Of a DNA stretch of 64,000 bases, positions 32,212 through 42,130 are shown piece after piece. Location of the stretch: assembly GCF_963678635.1 (NCBI RefSeq), contig NC_087067.1:29068403-29132402 (forward strand). Reading direction: 5' to 3'. The DNA is from Symsagittifera roscoffensis (Eukaryota; Xenacoelomorpha; Acoela; Convolutidae). Under the pieces are notes generated by a model. It saw only the letters and a program-made list of their open reading frames with translations, did no database searches and was not told the origin of the DNA. The position numbers and the translations under genes are program-made. Every line of letters starts with the position of its first letter. Position 1 is the stretch's first letter.

Positions 32212-35200
32212 TTACTTTTTAAATTCTACTTTCTTTAATATTTTAGATTGAGGAATGAACATTTTGTAGTTTTTACGTGGTTGATTTCGGAGTCTTGTTG
32301 TTTTTCTATGTTCTGATTTGTCTATTTCTTCTTGGGGTATTATTTGTTCGGTCATTTTTCTATTTTTTCTTTGTTTTGGAGATTCTTTATGGTTTTGTGT
32401 ATTGTTTTTGGTGGCGGTTGGTTTTGTGTTTTGATTTTCGGTGGGGTTATCATTTTGTTCTGTGTTTTTCAGATGTGGTTCATTTTGAATGATTTTTAAT
32501 CCTGTGAAAGAATATAATTGAGTTAATTCGCGGAGTGCGTATTCTTTTGGGTAATAAGGTAATAGGTTGTTTCGATGTTGAACGATTTCTTTTTTGTTTG
32601 AGTCGGTAATTTTATATGTGACATCAGTGGGTTTTGCAATTATTTGGTAGGGTCCTTTTCGGAGGGGTTGTAATTTTTTAGAAATTCCTTTTTGAGTATT
32701 AAAATTAGGTATTAAAACAAATGTTCCAATTTTTAAATCGGAAGCTGGTGTAAAACGTGAATTGATTTGTTCATTTATGTTCTGTCTTTGTAATAACTTT
32801 TTCGTTATTTTTTGGTAAATTTCATTGTGTTTCTTATCTCTATTTAAAATCCATTCGGTGTGTGTACCGGAGGTTAATTTAAGAATTTGTGGGTGATGAA
32901 AATGATCTTCATCGTGTGTATGTAAAGGTAGGTTATAACAAATTGAGTCTTTAGTTGGTTGACAATAACCTTGTGCGTTTTTATGGGAATTTGCTGTAAA
33001 CATTATTGGTTTGCGTGGCTTTTGGTTAAAAACCATTTCATATGGTGACATTCCTAAAGTTGTTGTGATTTGTGAATTATATGCTAAGGGAAATAATTTT
33101 ACATCTGCTGACCATTCGGTATATTTTGTATCATTTCCGTTGATGATACATCTAAGATATTCTTGTAGTGAGCGGTTCATACCTTCGACTAAACCGTTTG
33201 TCCAAGGTGCATGAGATGTACGTGGTTTGTGTTTAATGTTATATAAATGACATAGTGTGATAATTTCATTATTTATGAATTCTGTACCGTTGTCTGTAAC
33301 TAAAATTTCTGGTAGTCCGAATTTTGCTATCCAGTGTTCATAGAGTGTTGTGTAAGCGTAATAAGCGTTACAATGTGGTACTGGGTTAAGTGCTACATAA
33401 TGTGTAAATGCGTCAACAATTACCATAATGTAGGAGTTTCCTTCTGATGAGGGTGAAATTGGGCCTTTAGTATCAAATGAGATACGGTGATTAAAGTACA
33501 AACTTTGTCCTTTAAAATCTTGTTTTTGTGCTATTTGTTTTTGATTTGGGTAAGGTTTATTCAGTTGACATACTATACAATCATTGCATAGTACTTTTAT
33601 CCAAATCGGTGCATTTGGGAAGTAAAAATTTTGTATAAAATTTGAATATGTTTTTTCTGATCCAGAGTGTCCTTTAATATTTTGTGTATGTGAAATATTA
33701 AAAGCTATAAGAATCATACTTATAGGGAGACAGGGAACTGTAGATTCATTTAGGTTATACTCTAAAAGGTCTGTTTTTTCGTTAATTGTTGTGTTGTTAA
33801 ATTTGCGAAAGTATCGGAGGAGTGTTTTGTTTCCTAGAATGGTTGAATCTGCTTTGATAGGTTTAGTTTTATATTTGTGCCATGATTTCAGTTGTCGAAT
33901 TATTGGGTCAAGATTTTGATATTGTTTCAGTGTTGAAATTGTAATCGAATCTGTTGGGGGGAGAAAAATGTTTTCGATTTCTAATTTAGATAAGGGTATT
34001 GTATCAAGTGGGTCGTGAAGGTCAAAAACTTGATTTATTGTGTATTTTGAATCATTTGTTTGTGGTCCTGATAAATTTATTTTATCAGTTAAATCTTCTT
34101 TTTCGATTAGTGGAAAATGGTCTTTCTTAGGTAGGTGTTGTTTTGTTCGTTTTTGTTGGGTGTTACTTTTTATCCATTGAGAATATGGGATTGGTTTGAA
34201 AGTTGATGTTCCAAGTAGATCAACTTCATAATGATTATTTTGACAATCTAAATAAAGTGGGAAATGTTGTAAGTTATTTATTTGTGATTGTTCAATATCA
34301 GTTTTTACTGCATATTTGCATTCTAATCGAGGTGATGTTTCGTTTTCTGCAAGGTAGAATTTTATGTTTTTGGGTATTTCAACTGTTGTTTTTCGTGTAA
34401 GTAATTCAGGTGGTGTATTTCGACTTAAGGTGTCTGGTAATGCAAGGTTTTTTCCTGCAGTCCAAACTATATGTAAGTTTGGAAACTTCATTAGAATTAA
34501 TTGAAATCTGTAAACTCGGTGGTTTGGGTTAGATTTTTGTGTGAAAAGAAAAATGATTGGTTTGTGGTCTGTGAATAAAACTGTGGGATGTTTTGATCCA
34601 AGTATCAGAAATTCATATTCTGTAAGTGTATAGATTATGGCTGTACATTCTCTCATTAGGGTTGAGAGTCGTAGCTCTGCTTGAGTGAATAATCGGGAGT
34701 TTGCTGATATAAGGTTCATTTTGTTTGTACCATTATGTGATTGTAATAATGCTGCGCCGATGCCAAAGTTCGAAGCATCGCACATTGCATAAAATGGTTG
34801 ATCAGGGTCTGGAATTGTATTTGAAATTTGTTCAGTTAAAAGTTTCTTTATTTCTTCGAATCGTGCTTGATGTTCTGTATTCCATTCAAAGTTATTTTGT
34901 TGTCTAAGAATGTTATAAAATGGTCGTAGATATAATTGCATTTTATAAACATATTTACTTAAAAAGTTTAACATTCCAAGGAATTCTTGGATTTTCTTTT
35001 TATTTGTTGGTGGTTGAAGTTTTTGAATAGCGTCAATGCGTGATTTCAGTGGAGTGATTGTTTTTCTTTCTATGTTATGTCCTAAGAATTTAACTCTTGT
35101 CAAAAAGAAGTGTGATTTATCGGGGGCGGCCTTCAGATTTTCGTTCTGAAGTATTTGGTGATATTTTTCTAAAACACTGAACATTTCGTCTTTTGTTTGT

Positions 35201-38200
35201 GATTGCATAAAAACATCGTCTAGATAGGTGATTGCGTTTTTCTTGAGTATTAGTGGTCTAAAAATTTTGCTCATAAAAGCTGAAAATGCTGCTGGTCCTA
35301 TGGATATTCCATAGAATAAGCGGTTGAATTCATATTGTTGGTTTCCGATAACAAATTGTGTTAGACGTCGTGATTGTTCATCTAGTGGCATTTGATTGTA
35401 TGCACTATTCATATCGGCGGTTGTGAAGTATTTGCCGTTTATTTTTGTTAAAATAACTTGTATTGGTTCAATGGGCCAATTACATTTTGATTCATCTATA
35501 AGTGAATTGAGGTATCTAGCGTCGAGAACGATTTTTAATGATTCTCCTTTAGCTAGAATGATAACGGGGTTGATGAATGTGTTGCCTTTTGGTTGTTCTT
35601 CTTTATTAACTGGTGATATAATATTGTACTGTTCTAAAATATCGAGTAATCTGTTTACTTTATCATGTAAGTGAATTGGTACTTTACTTGCTCTCTGTTT
35701 TTTGAAAACTGCGTCTGGTTTTAACGGGAGATGTAGTGATGAACTGATTTTTCCAACATCGAATTTTGATGTTGCATAGACTGATGAATATTTAATTAGC
35801 TGTTTGGCTAATTTTTCGAATTCGTCTTGTGTTATTTGTGAATGTTGGAAATTAAACATTGTTAAAAATTTCTGTTGGTCTGCTGTGTAGTTACTTATGT
35901 TGAATGTAGGTTTGAAATATGGAGTTTTTGTGAAATAATCCGTATTTCTGTTTTCGTTACTTATTATATTATTTATAGATAATTCTTCATTAAGAATTGT
36001 AGATTGGCAAATATCTAGTAATTGGAGTATATTATTTACGCGATAGGCTTTTTCGTGTATTGGTGATATTGTAGCGTTGGTTTCACAATATCCTAAAAGT
36101 CCTAAAGGTAATGTTACTTGGTAAGGTGTATTATTATAGACATGTAAGGAAATGATATCGGAATTCGAATTTTTCAAATATTTTATTGAAGAGATTGTGA
36201 TTTTGAAAAATTTATGAATAGGTTTGAATTCAAAATCTGACATATAAAATTTTTGTTTGTTTTGTTCTTTATCATATTGGTGAACTTGTTTGATTGAAAA
36301 ATTATAGATGTTTCCTGATAGTGGTTTCAGGTGTTTTCTTTGTTGGTTAAATATCGGATAAAATTTTGAAAAGAATGGTGGTTGTTTATTTAATCTTTGA
36401 AAAAATGTTAAGGATGTGTCTTTTGTTTTTGTATATTTATCTTTGATTAATATTTTACTATTTAGTATGTTAATTGTTGGTATATACTTTGAAATAAAGG
36501 GTATTCCAATGATATTATATTTAATATCAGTGATATGAAATATTTGTTTAAATGGCTTATTTAAAATTTTGCTTTGCTCCATTGTTCTGGTAGGGAGGAG
36601 AAATAATTGGATTTTTCCGTAGTTTATCAATGTTGATCCTTGTGCTGTTGCTAGCTTACTGGAGGTTTCAAGAGGTGTTAGCTTTGGATGTAAAGTCTTT
36701 ATTTCATTCCATGTGGGAATGTTTATTATGTTTGATTCTGCTCCTGAATCAATTAAAAAATCTATTTCAAGGTCTGGTGGTTGAAATTCTTTATTTCTTG
36801 GGCTTTCTAAGAGAAATGGTATTGTCCAAATTTTTTCTTTGGGTTGTTCTTTTTGTATATTTTGATAAATGTGGTTTGTATTCAAGCATTTTGTTTTGGT
36901 ATTTTTATTGGTTTGATTTGTAGTGTTTATCTCATTTGTTTCTTGCGTCGTTGGTGTGGAATTTATGGGTGTAGTGTAATTATTTTGAAGAAATTCTGAT
37001 TGATTTTCATATATATGTGATGGAAAGGGTTGTTCATATATGACAGATTCATAGTCATTTTCGACTTTTATCATATTGATAGCAAGAGTGTTTTCAGTAT
37101 CACTTTCTGAATCTGATGATGTACAGTTTATTTGATTGAGTTGTAACGTATCAGTTACTGTGTCATCAATACCTGGAGGGTCTGATGTTGTTTCTGGGTT
37201 AGCTTGTACTTGATTGATTTGTCTTTGATGTTTAGGTGTACTGCTTCTGTGACGATTATTAGAATTATTATAGTTATTATTATTCCTATGTGGTGATTGG
37301 GAATAATTTCTATAGCGATTATTATAACTTGGGTGTCGATTTTGTGAATTATTTCGCGATCTGTTTTGGTAATTATTGTTTGGTCTGTTATAGTTCGATC
37401 TATTATATGAGTTATTTCTTGATTGATTATTCGGGTAATTCTGGTTTCGGTTGTTTGAATAACTTCTATTTCTATTATAGGAGTAGTTTCTATTCCTATT
37501 GTATGATGAATTTCGTGATTGGTTGTTTGGATAGTAGTTATTTCTTGATTGGGAATTAGATCTAGAAACAAATCGTTGTGTATTTGAATTTGATCTGGAG
37601 TAGTTATTTCTACTATTTGGTCTATTGTAGTGATTTTGTGATGGATTATACGTGTTTCTTCGTTCTGGTGATCTTCCTCTATAACTTGAGTTATATGGTG
37701 ATTGATTTCTTGTATAATTTGTATTGTTCGGGAGTGGTTTTCCTGAACTGTTGTTGCTGTGAACTGTTTTGTTCGGTAGATTTTGATCTTTTTTCATGTA
37801 TTGATAGAATGATTTATTTGGTTCTTTGTATTTTTGAGGTTTATTTTGACTATCTTGCTGTTTTTGTCTACATTCGGAAATACTATGTCCGTATCGGCGG
37901 CAATAATTACACCATTTTTTGAAAGATGGTTTGCCTTTAAAGTTCGGGTTCTTTTCGTAAATATTGAGTATTTCAGTGATTTTTTCAACGAGGTCTGTTT
38001 CTGATTCCTGTATATTATTAATATTAGTGGAAGTCGTTTCAATTTTGTTAACGTATTGTAATTTCAGATTTTCCGTTTCTTCTAGTTTCATCGTGATTTC
38101 TGCTTGTTCTAATTTGTCTACTAGTTTTCGAAAATCTAAATCGGGTTCTCGAATTGAAGAAGGATGGGATGCTCTCTTTTTTATTGCTATTTTCCTTAAT

Positions 38201-40434
38201 TGTGGTGTTAAGGTCATCATTAAGATTTCTGTCATCTTTGTGTTTTTATAGTCATGTGTATTTAGTGAATATGCTTTTCGAACTAGTGTTTCGATTCGTA
38301 CTGCTATTTGCTTGATGGTTTCGTTTGGTAATCTACGAATTTCATTACATAAAACTCTTTGTTGTTGTTTGTTTCTTTCGGAGTCAAACATTTTTGAAAA
38401 TTCTTGTGTAAATCTTTTCCAGTTTGATTTTATTTCTAGAGGTAGTACTGAAAACCATTTTTGGGCTGCGCCATCTAAGGTTGTTTGTATCAACGCTGTG
38501 CGTCGATGTATCCAATTTTGATGTAGTGGCGTATTAATTGGTTCAGGTCCTATGTTTAAAATCAAATTTGCTGTTACTGCATTTAGGTAATCTTCTACAG
38601 AGTATTCAGGGTCTGTTCCTGTGAAGACCATTAAAGGTTTATTTGATGTTATCGATGATCCACCCATAAGGTATGGATTCATTGTCATTTGTAATGATTC
38701 TGCTGCATTTGGCATTTGAGAAAAATTTGAAAGTTGGTTTCTTGTTATTTCATGTTGTTGGAGATAATATGGGAGTGGTATTTCATTTTGCATTTGTGAT
38801 GGTTGATACGAGTGTGCAGTCATTGGATTTTGTTGTTGAATTGGTTGAAAAGATTGTATATTAATTGGATTTTGTTGTTGAATTGGTTGTTGATGTTGTG
38901 CATCTATTGATTGTGGAGAAAAATTTCTATGATTTGTACGTGTTTTTTGTATTCCTTGTCTACGATATTCTTGAGTATTTGGTGCAAATATATCTGGTTG
39001 TAAGAAGTCATCATCTGAGGATAAATAATCCATTTGATAAGATGTTTGTTTTTTATTTTTATTTTGTTGAAAAAATGGGTAATTTTCACTGCGATCCTGT
39101 GGAGGATTTGGTTGAAAATTTTTGGAATTATATTGGGCCGTTGGGTTATCCCAGTTTCGAGGTTTTGTATATTGATTAAAATTCCTTTGTGGTTGATAAT
39201 TTGTTTTTGATGGATGTGTATAATTATAATTATGGTCTGCAAAGTTGTTTCTAGTGAATGTTTTACGTGTTTTTGATGGTATTGTCATGGGTCTGTATGT
39301 TTGGTAATCCATATGTGAATATTTAGGGGCAACCGAAGGTTTAACGGTTGATTGTAAGGTTACCTGTGTTTGTGAAGGATTTGTATTTCTTGGTGTTGTT
39401 AAATTTGGGCGTATTGGTGAAATACTTTGTTGTGTAGTTGTTGTGTGTACAATTTCTTCATTTATGAAGTGTGATGGTGTCTGGATATCTTGTTGAGTAA
39501 GATTCCTAGTTCCATTGAGGTTTTCGTTGTGTATGACTGTAGAGTTTAAACTATTATTTTGTGTATCGGGTAAAAATGTATTATAGTTTAATGGTGTTGC
39601 ATCGATTGTTAATGGTATTACTCTTACGTAATCTCTTATGTAAGATATTGTACCTATTGCTTGACTTGAGATTGATTGTGGAAAGCTTATAAATGCGGGA
39701 TGAGACCATTCGGGGTCCCAAACATAATCTGATTGTTCTGTGATAGCGGTATCATCGTTCGAATTTTGGGGTCTAAAATTTTTTCTTGCTTGTGCAATTA
39801 AATCAATATTGTGTGTGAAATAATCTATTATGAACCATGCCAAAATTTTTTGTAAATCGTGTTTGGTATGTTGTGAAACGTCGTCTTTCGTGAAATTTTC
39901 TTTAATGATGTTTAAATAACTAGAGAGTAGTGTGATTTCATGTCGTACTTTCAAATGTTTGGATGTTTCTGTCGGTGAGACATTTGTTAATGGGAGTTCA
40001 TTTTCTAATATCGAAATATAACTATATATTACTGCGAAAACTTCATTGGTGAAAATGGAGTTTGCTCTTTGTGAGTTATGGTATTGGATGCTTTTTATAT
40101 ATTCTGAAAAAACTTTTGAAAATTCTAAATCAAGATCGTCTGTTTGTATAGTATATGTTCTATTATTATGGTTTGGGGAAGTGAATTCTATAGAGTAGAT
40201 TCCATACTGCTGTGTTATGTTGCATATATCTTTTAGATAGTGATCTATGATTTGTCTTTTGATTTTTACATCGGGGAACTCTGTTTTACATGGACTGATT
40301 CCGGGTTCAAATAAATTTACGAGTAAATTTTGACAAAAAATGTGTTGTCCTCTATCAGTATCTGCGTCTACTATAAAAGGAAAGATTTCATCATCATCTG
40401 GAGTTTCGTCACCTGGGGTGTGCGTTGAACTCAT
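32212..40434 (-). CDS. gag-pol: Gag-Pol polyprotein, single 2740-codon frame
   Basis: One uninterrupted frame with no stop between gag and pol. Domains by approximate residue: 1-330 unrecognised N-terminal domain; 330-600 Gln/Asn/Pro-rich; 600-790 retrotransposon gag (capsid) domain with GAAQKWFSVLP; CCHC knuckle at about 842 (CNYCRRYGHSISEC); 900-1100 Arg/Ser/Asn/Tyr-rich nucleocapsid-like tract; aspartic protease at about 1226 (FLIDSGAES); reverse transcriptase with YLDD near 1735; RNase H near 1880-1960 (CDASNFGIGAALLQ, TDHK); integrase with H-C-C zinc motif from about 2254 and D,D,E at about 2320, 2379 and 2415 (FDTKG, VTDNGTEF, GLVEGMN); GPY/F module near 2590 (RKGPYQII). All catalytic motifs look intact. 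The ATG at 40434 lies inside the end of ORF155 (26-nt overlap). Confidence 0.93.
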   Translation of the reverse strand: MSSTHTPGDETPDDDEIFPFIVDADTDRGQHIFCQNLLVNLFEPGISPCKTEFPDVKIKRQIIDHYLKDICNITQQYGIYSIEFTSPNHNNRTYTIQTDDLDLEFSKVFSEYIKSIQYHNSQRANSIFTNEVFAVIYSYISILENELPLTNVSPTETSKHLKVRHEITLLSSYLNIIKENFTKDDVSQHTKHDLQKILAWFIIDYFTHNIDLIAQARKNFRPQNSNDDTAITEQSDYVWDPEWSHPAFISFPQSISSQAIGTISYIRDYVRVIPLTIDATPLNYNTFLPDTQNNSLNSTVIHNENLNGTRNLTQQDIQTPSHFINEEIVHTTTTQQSISPIRPNLTTPRNTNPSQTQVTLQSTVKPSVAPKYSHMDYQTYRPMTIPSKTRKTFTRNNFADHNYNYTHPSKTNYQPQRNFNQYTKPRNWDNPTAQYNSKNFQPNPPQDRSENYPFFQQNKNKKQTSYQMDYLSSDDDFLQPDIFAPNTQEYRRQGIQKTRTNHRNFSPQSIDAQHQQPIQQQNPINIQSFQPIQQQNPMTAHSYQPSQMQNEIPLPYYLQQHEITRNQLSNFSQMPNAAESLQMTMNPYLMGGSSITSNKPLMVFTGTDPEYSVEDYLNAVTANLILNIGPEPINTPLHQNWIHRRTALIQTTLDGAAQKWFSVLPLEIKSNWKRFTQEFSKMFDSERNKQQQRVLCNEIRRLPNETIKQIAVRIETLVRKAYSLNTHDYKNTKMTEILMMTLTPQLRKIAIKKRASHPSSIREPDLDFRKLVDKLEQAEITMKLEETENLKLQYVNKIETTSTNINNIQESETDLVEKITEILNIYEKNPNFKGKPSFKKWCNYCRRYGHSISECRQKQQDSQNKPQKYKEPNKSFYQYMKKDQNLPNKTVHSNNSSGKPLPNNTNYTRNQSPYNSSYRGRSPERRNTYNPSQNHYNRPNSRNNYSRSNSNTQRFVSRSNSQSRNNYYPNNQSRNSSYNRNRNYSYNRNRSYSNNRNQNYPNNQSRNNSYNRSNYNRPNNNYQNRSRNNSQNRHPSYNNRYRNYSQSPHRNNNNYNNSNNRHRSSTPKHQRQINQVQANPETTSDPPGIDDTVTDTLQLNQINCTSSDSESDTENTLAINMIKVENDYESVIYEQPFPSHIYENQSEFLQNNYTTPINSTPTTQETNEINTTNQTNKNTKTKCLNTNHIYQNIQKEQPKEKIWTIPFLLESPRNKEFQPPDLEIDFLIDSGAESNIINIPTWNEIKTLHPKLTPLETSSKLATAQGSTLINYGKIQLFLLPTRTMEQSKILNKPFKQIFHITDIKYNIIGIPFISKYIPTINILNSKILIKDKYTKTKDTSLTFFQRLNKQPPFFSKFYPIFNQQRKHLKPLSGNIYNFSIKQVHQYDKEQNKQKFYMSDFEFKPIHKFFKITISSIKYLKNSNSDIISLHVYNNTPYQVTLPLGLLGYCETNATISPIHEKAYRVNNILQLLDICQSTILNEELSINNIISNENRNTDYFTKTPYFKPTFNISNYTADQQKFLTMFNFQHSQITQDEFEKLAKQLIKYSSVYATSKFDVGKISSSLHLPLKPDAVFKKQRASKVPIHLHDKVNRLLDILEQYNIISPVNKEEQPKGNTFINPVIILAKGESLKIVLDARYLNSLIDESKCNWPIEPIQVILTKINGKYFTTADMNSAYNQMPLDEQSRRLTQFVIGNQQYEFNRLFYGISIGPAAFSAFMSKIFRPLILKKNAITYLDDVFMQSQTKDEMFSVLEKYHQILQNENLKAAPDKSHFFLTRVKFLGHNIERKTITPLKSRIDAIQKLQPPTNKKKIQEFLGMLNFLSKYVYKMQLYLRPFYNILRQQNNFEWNTEHQARFEEIKKLLTEQISNTIPDPDQPFYAMCDASNFGIGAALLQSHNGTNKMNLISANSRLFTQAELRLSTLMRECTAIIYTLTEYEFLILGSKHPTVLFTDHKPIIFLFTQKSNPNHRVYRFQLILMKFPNLHIVWTAGKNLALPDTLSRNTPPELLTRKTTVEIPKNIKFYLAENETSPRLECKYAVKTDIEQSQINNLQHFPLYLDCQNNHYEVDLLGTSTFKPIPYSQWIKSNTQQKRTKQHLPKKDHFPLIEKEDLTDKINLSGPQTNDSKYTINQVFDLHDPLDTIPLSKLEIENIFLPPTDSITISTLKQYQNLDPIIRQLKSWHKYKTKPIKADSTILGNKTLLRYFRKFNNTTINEKTDLLEYNLNESTVPCLPISMILIAFNISHTQNIKGHSGSEKTYSNFIQNFYFPNAPIWIKVLCNDCIVCQLNKPYPNQKQIAQKQDFKGQSLYFNHRISFDTKGPISPSSEGNSYIMVIVDAFTHYVALNPVPHCNAYYAYTTLYEHWIAKFGLPEILVTDNGTEFINNEIITLCHLYNIKHKPRTSHAPWTNGLVEGMNRSLQEYLRCIINGNDTKYTEWSADVKLFPLAYNSQITTTLGMSPYEMVFNQKPRKPIMFTANSHKNAQGYCQPTKDSICYNLPLHTHDEDHFHHPQILKLTSGTHTEWILNRDKKHNEIYQKITKKLLQRQNINEQINSRFTPASDLKIGTFVLIPNFNTQKGISKKLQPLRKGPYQIIAKPTDVTYKITDSNKKEIVQHRNNLLPYYPKEYALRELTQLYSFTGLKIIQNEPHLKNTEQNDNPTENQNTKPTATKNNTQNHKESPKQRKNRKMTEQIIPQEEIDKSEHRKTTRLRNQPRKNYKMFIPQSKILKKVEFKK

Positions 40435-40876
40435 TTTTCCGTTCGATGACTGTTAATATGTAATTATTAATGTGTCGAATTGGTTGATTCCAATTGTATA
40501 AATGTACTGGTTTGTGTTTGTACTGTTTTTTTATTCTTCTTTTTCCTCTTTGTGATGAATTTGAAGTTGTTTCTGAGTCAGAAAAATATAATTGATCGTG
40601 AAGTGGGTAATTTTTATCTATTGATTCTTTTAGTTTGTAAAGTTCGTCTAAACTGTTGGTTTCTGATTCTGAAAATGCGTTTCGATTTTTTGAAAATCTT
40701 CTTCGTGTTATTTGTCTTTGTTTAGTTATTATTTTTCTCTTTAGTGTTTGTCGTTTTGTTCGAATGTATCCAACTGTTTGTGTATGAGGTGTGATTACAA
40801 GGTCGTATTTTTTGTTATCTATTTCACAATTGTGTAAAATGATTGTTTGTTTATTTCCTAGGTTTTTAAATGACAT
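40409..40876 (-). CDS. ORF155: basic protein upstream of and overlapping gag-pol
   Basis: 155 codons starting MSFKNLGNKQ. The centre is very basic (TLKRKIITKQRQITRRRF), then an acidic/Ser stretch (SESETNSLDE, SDSETTSNSSQ), another basic run (RGKRRIKKQYKHK) and a polar end. It ends 26 nt inside gag-pol, so the two cannot be read in one frame without a shift. The pattern suggests nucleic-acid binding or nuclear entry (inference). It is absent from the plus-strand copy, whose deletion removes this region, so conservation cannot be tested here. Confidence 0.65.
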   Translation of the reverse strand: MSFKNLGNKQTIILHNCEIDNKKYDLVITPHTQTVGYIRTKRQTLKRKIITKQRQITRRRFSKNRNAFSESETNSLDELYKLKESIDKNYPLHDQLYFSDSETTSNSSQRGKRRIKKQYKHKPVHLYNWNQPIRHINNYILTVIERKNEFNAHPR

Positions 40877-41393
40877 AAGGTTTAGGATGACGGATGCAAA
40901 AGGTTGTTAAATGATTTCTATTTTCCTAAACTGTTAGTTCTTACGATTTTTTGGTTAGCTTAACCTGGGTCTATTTGTTCAGGGTTGGAGAGAAAAGTAT
41001 ATCGATTCCGAAGAATGATTTTTACTTTCTCGTGACTAGTATAAGCTAAGGTGTTAACTTACTTAATCTTACTTAGGGATAGTGATTGTGTTCAAGGGTT
41101 GGAGAATAGTAAATCGATCCACAAGGTTCAGGTATAATTAGAACGCGAGTAGTTCGTTAGATACTATTTTAAACTTACTAAGTCTAAGATTTATCCTGGG
41201 TCTGGTAAGAGGGGGGGTCAAGTGAAGGATGAATAACCGAAGTTCTTCACTGTTTATCCTAATTTGAATGATTAGTTTTGTTTTAAAAATTTCTATTAGT
41301 CTTGGGTCTTTAGAAAGGGTTGGGTAGTGAATCGACGTTTGAGGTCGTTAGACACTAATTAAGTGGGTGGTGGAGAACAAAGTTGTTCTGTTT

Positions 41394-41478
41394 GATCCAA
41401 GGATAAGCCTTGATGATCAAATTTGAAATTTAATTAGGTAGAAAATGATTTAAGATCCAAGGATAAGCCTTGATGATC
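41394..41478 (-). promoter_or_regulatory. Duplicated 25-bp hairpin in the leader
   Basis: Minus strand: GATCAT, CAAGG, loop CTTAT, CCTTG, GATC, present exactly twice with 60 bp between starts. The plus-strand copy of the element has the same pair at 52253-52277 and 52313-52337 with the same 60-bp spacing (one mismatch in its first unit). Candidate packaging or dimer-linkage element. Confidence 0.6.
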
Positions 41479-41808
41479 TGGTTTTAAAATTAAGTGACTT
41501 TAAGTTTTAATAAAATTTTAGATGTGTGTAAAGGAAAGATTTAGTGTTTTGATGATATTAGTGAGTTGATGATTGCTGTTATGTTTTAGATGATGAAGCT
41601 GGAACAACAAGATGATTTATGATTACTAACCATTTATTGTCATGCTACTAATTTTTATTTTTATTTTCCAATAAATATTTTTCAAACATGTTTTGTATAA
41701 TACTGCAGAGTTTTAGGAAAACGATCTTAGATCTTTTTATCAATCGTTATTGTATAATATTAATTTTGTTTAGCGCCTGAAATGATTTTGAAGATTAACT
41801 TCAAGGTT

Positions 41809-42042
41809 TTATGTTTGCAAATGGAAATCTAAATTCATTGCAAGTAGTATTCGAAATATAAAAGTTTGTTCTGGCTTTTGCCGAACTATCATATAACTAT
41901 ACGGCAAGTTTCTACTTTGTCGTATGTCGTCTTTGGTTCGATGTCTTCTTCCAATTCCGGGTAGTTCTATTATGGTTCGGAATATTGGCTCTGATCTATT
42001 GAGTCGGAGAGACATTTCAATTAAATTATTGTCGTATAACAT
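41809..42042 (-). CDS. ORF77: small leader protein conserved between element copies
   Basis: 77 codons starting MLYDNNLIEMSLRLNRSEPI, about 90 nt after the 5' LTR and the first AUG frame of note on the genomic RNA. The middle is basic (GIGRRHRTKDDIR) and the end is IFRILLAMNLDFHLQT. The decayed plus-strand copy has an intact 77-codon homolog (51693-51926). Thirteen residues differ, mostly conservatively (R/K, Y/F, I/V, I/L), without indels, while the rest of that copy is full of stops. This strongly suggests a selected protein. No known family recognised; a regulatory or RNA-binding role is only a guess from its place and charge. Confidence 0.75.
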   Translation of the reverse strand: MLYDNNLIEMSLRLNRSEPIFRTIIELPGIGRRHRTKDDIRQSRNLPYSYMIVRQKPEQTFIFRILLAMNLDFHLQT

Positions 42043-42111
42043 TTTGTAAATGTTTTTGTCTAATTTCTAATCTATTTTTGGTTAATTCTAATCTAGTAAG
42101 GTCTTGTTCGA

Positions 42112-42128
42112 GACTTATGGTCGCACCA
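42112..42128 (-). promoter_or_regulatory. Primer binding site
   Basis: Two bases after the 5' LTR the element reads TGGTGCGACCATAAGTC, beginning with the TGG that pairs with a tRNA CCA end. The same sequence follows the LTR of the plus-strand copy (51608). The implied tRNA 3' end is GGTCGCACCA. I cannot name the tRNA. Confidence 0.75.
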
Positions 42129-42130
42129 GA

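Larger units (their letters stand above)
40877..42130 (-). other. 1.25-kb leader of the LTR element
   Basis: Lies between the 5' LTR and ORF155. It holds the primer binding site, ORF77, two 25-bp hairpin repeats (41394-41418, 41454-41478) and three spaced copies of a GGGTTGG...ATCGA block (near 40983, 41093, 41318). The plus-strand copy keeps the same order (51606-52800). Such long structured leaders usually carry packaging and dimerisation signals, or an IRES. Confidence 0.7.

Noticed and set aside
34725-38864. Many plus-strand frames of 60-115 codons inside the gag-pol region
   Set aside because: They lie antisense to a well-supported coding frame and have hydrophobic/Tyr-rich shadow composition typical of the complement of Asn/Thr-rich coding DNA.
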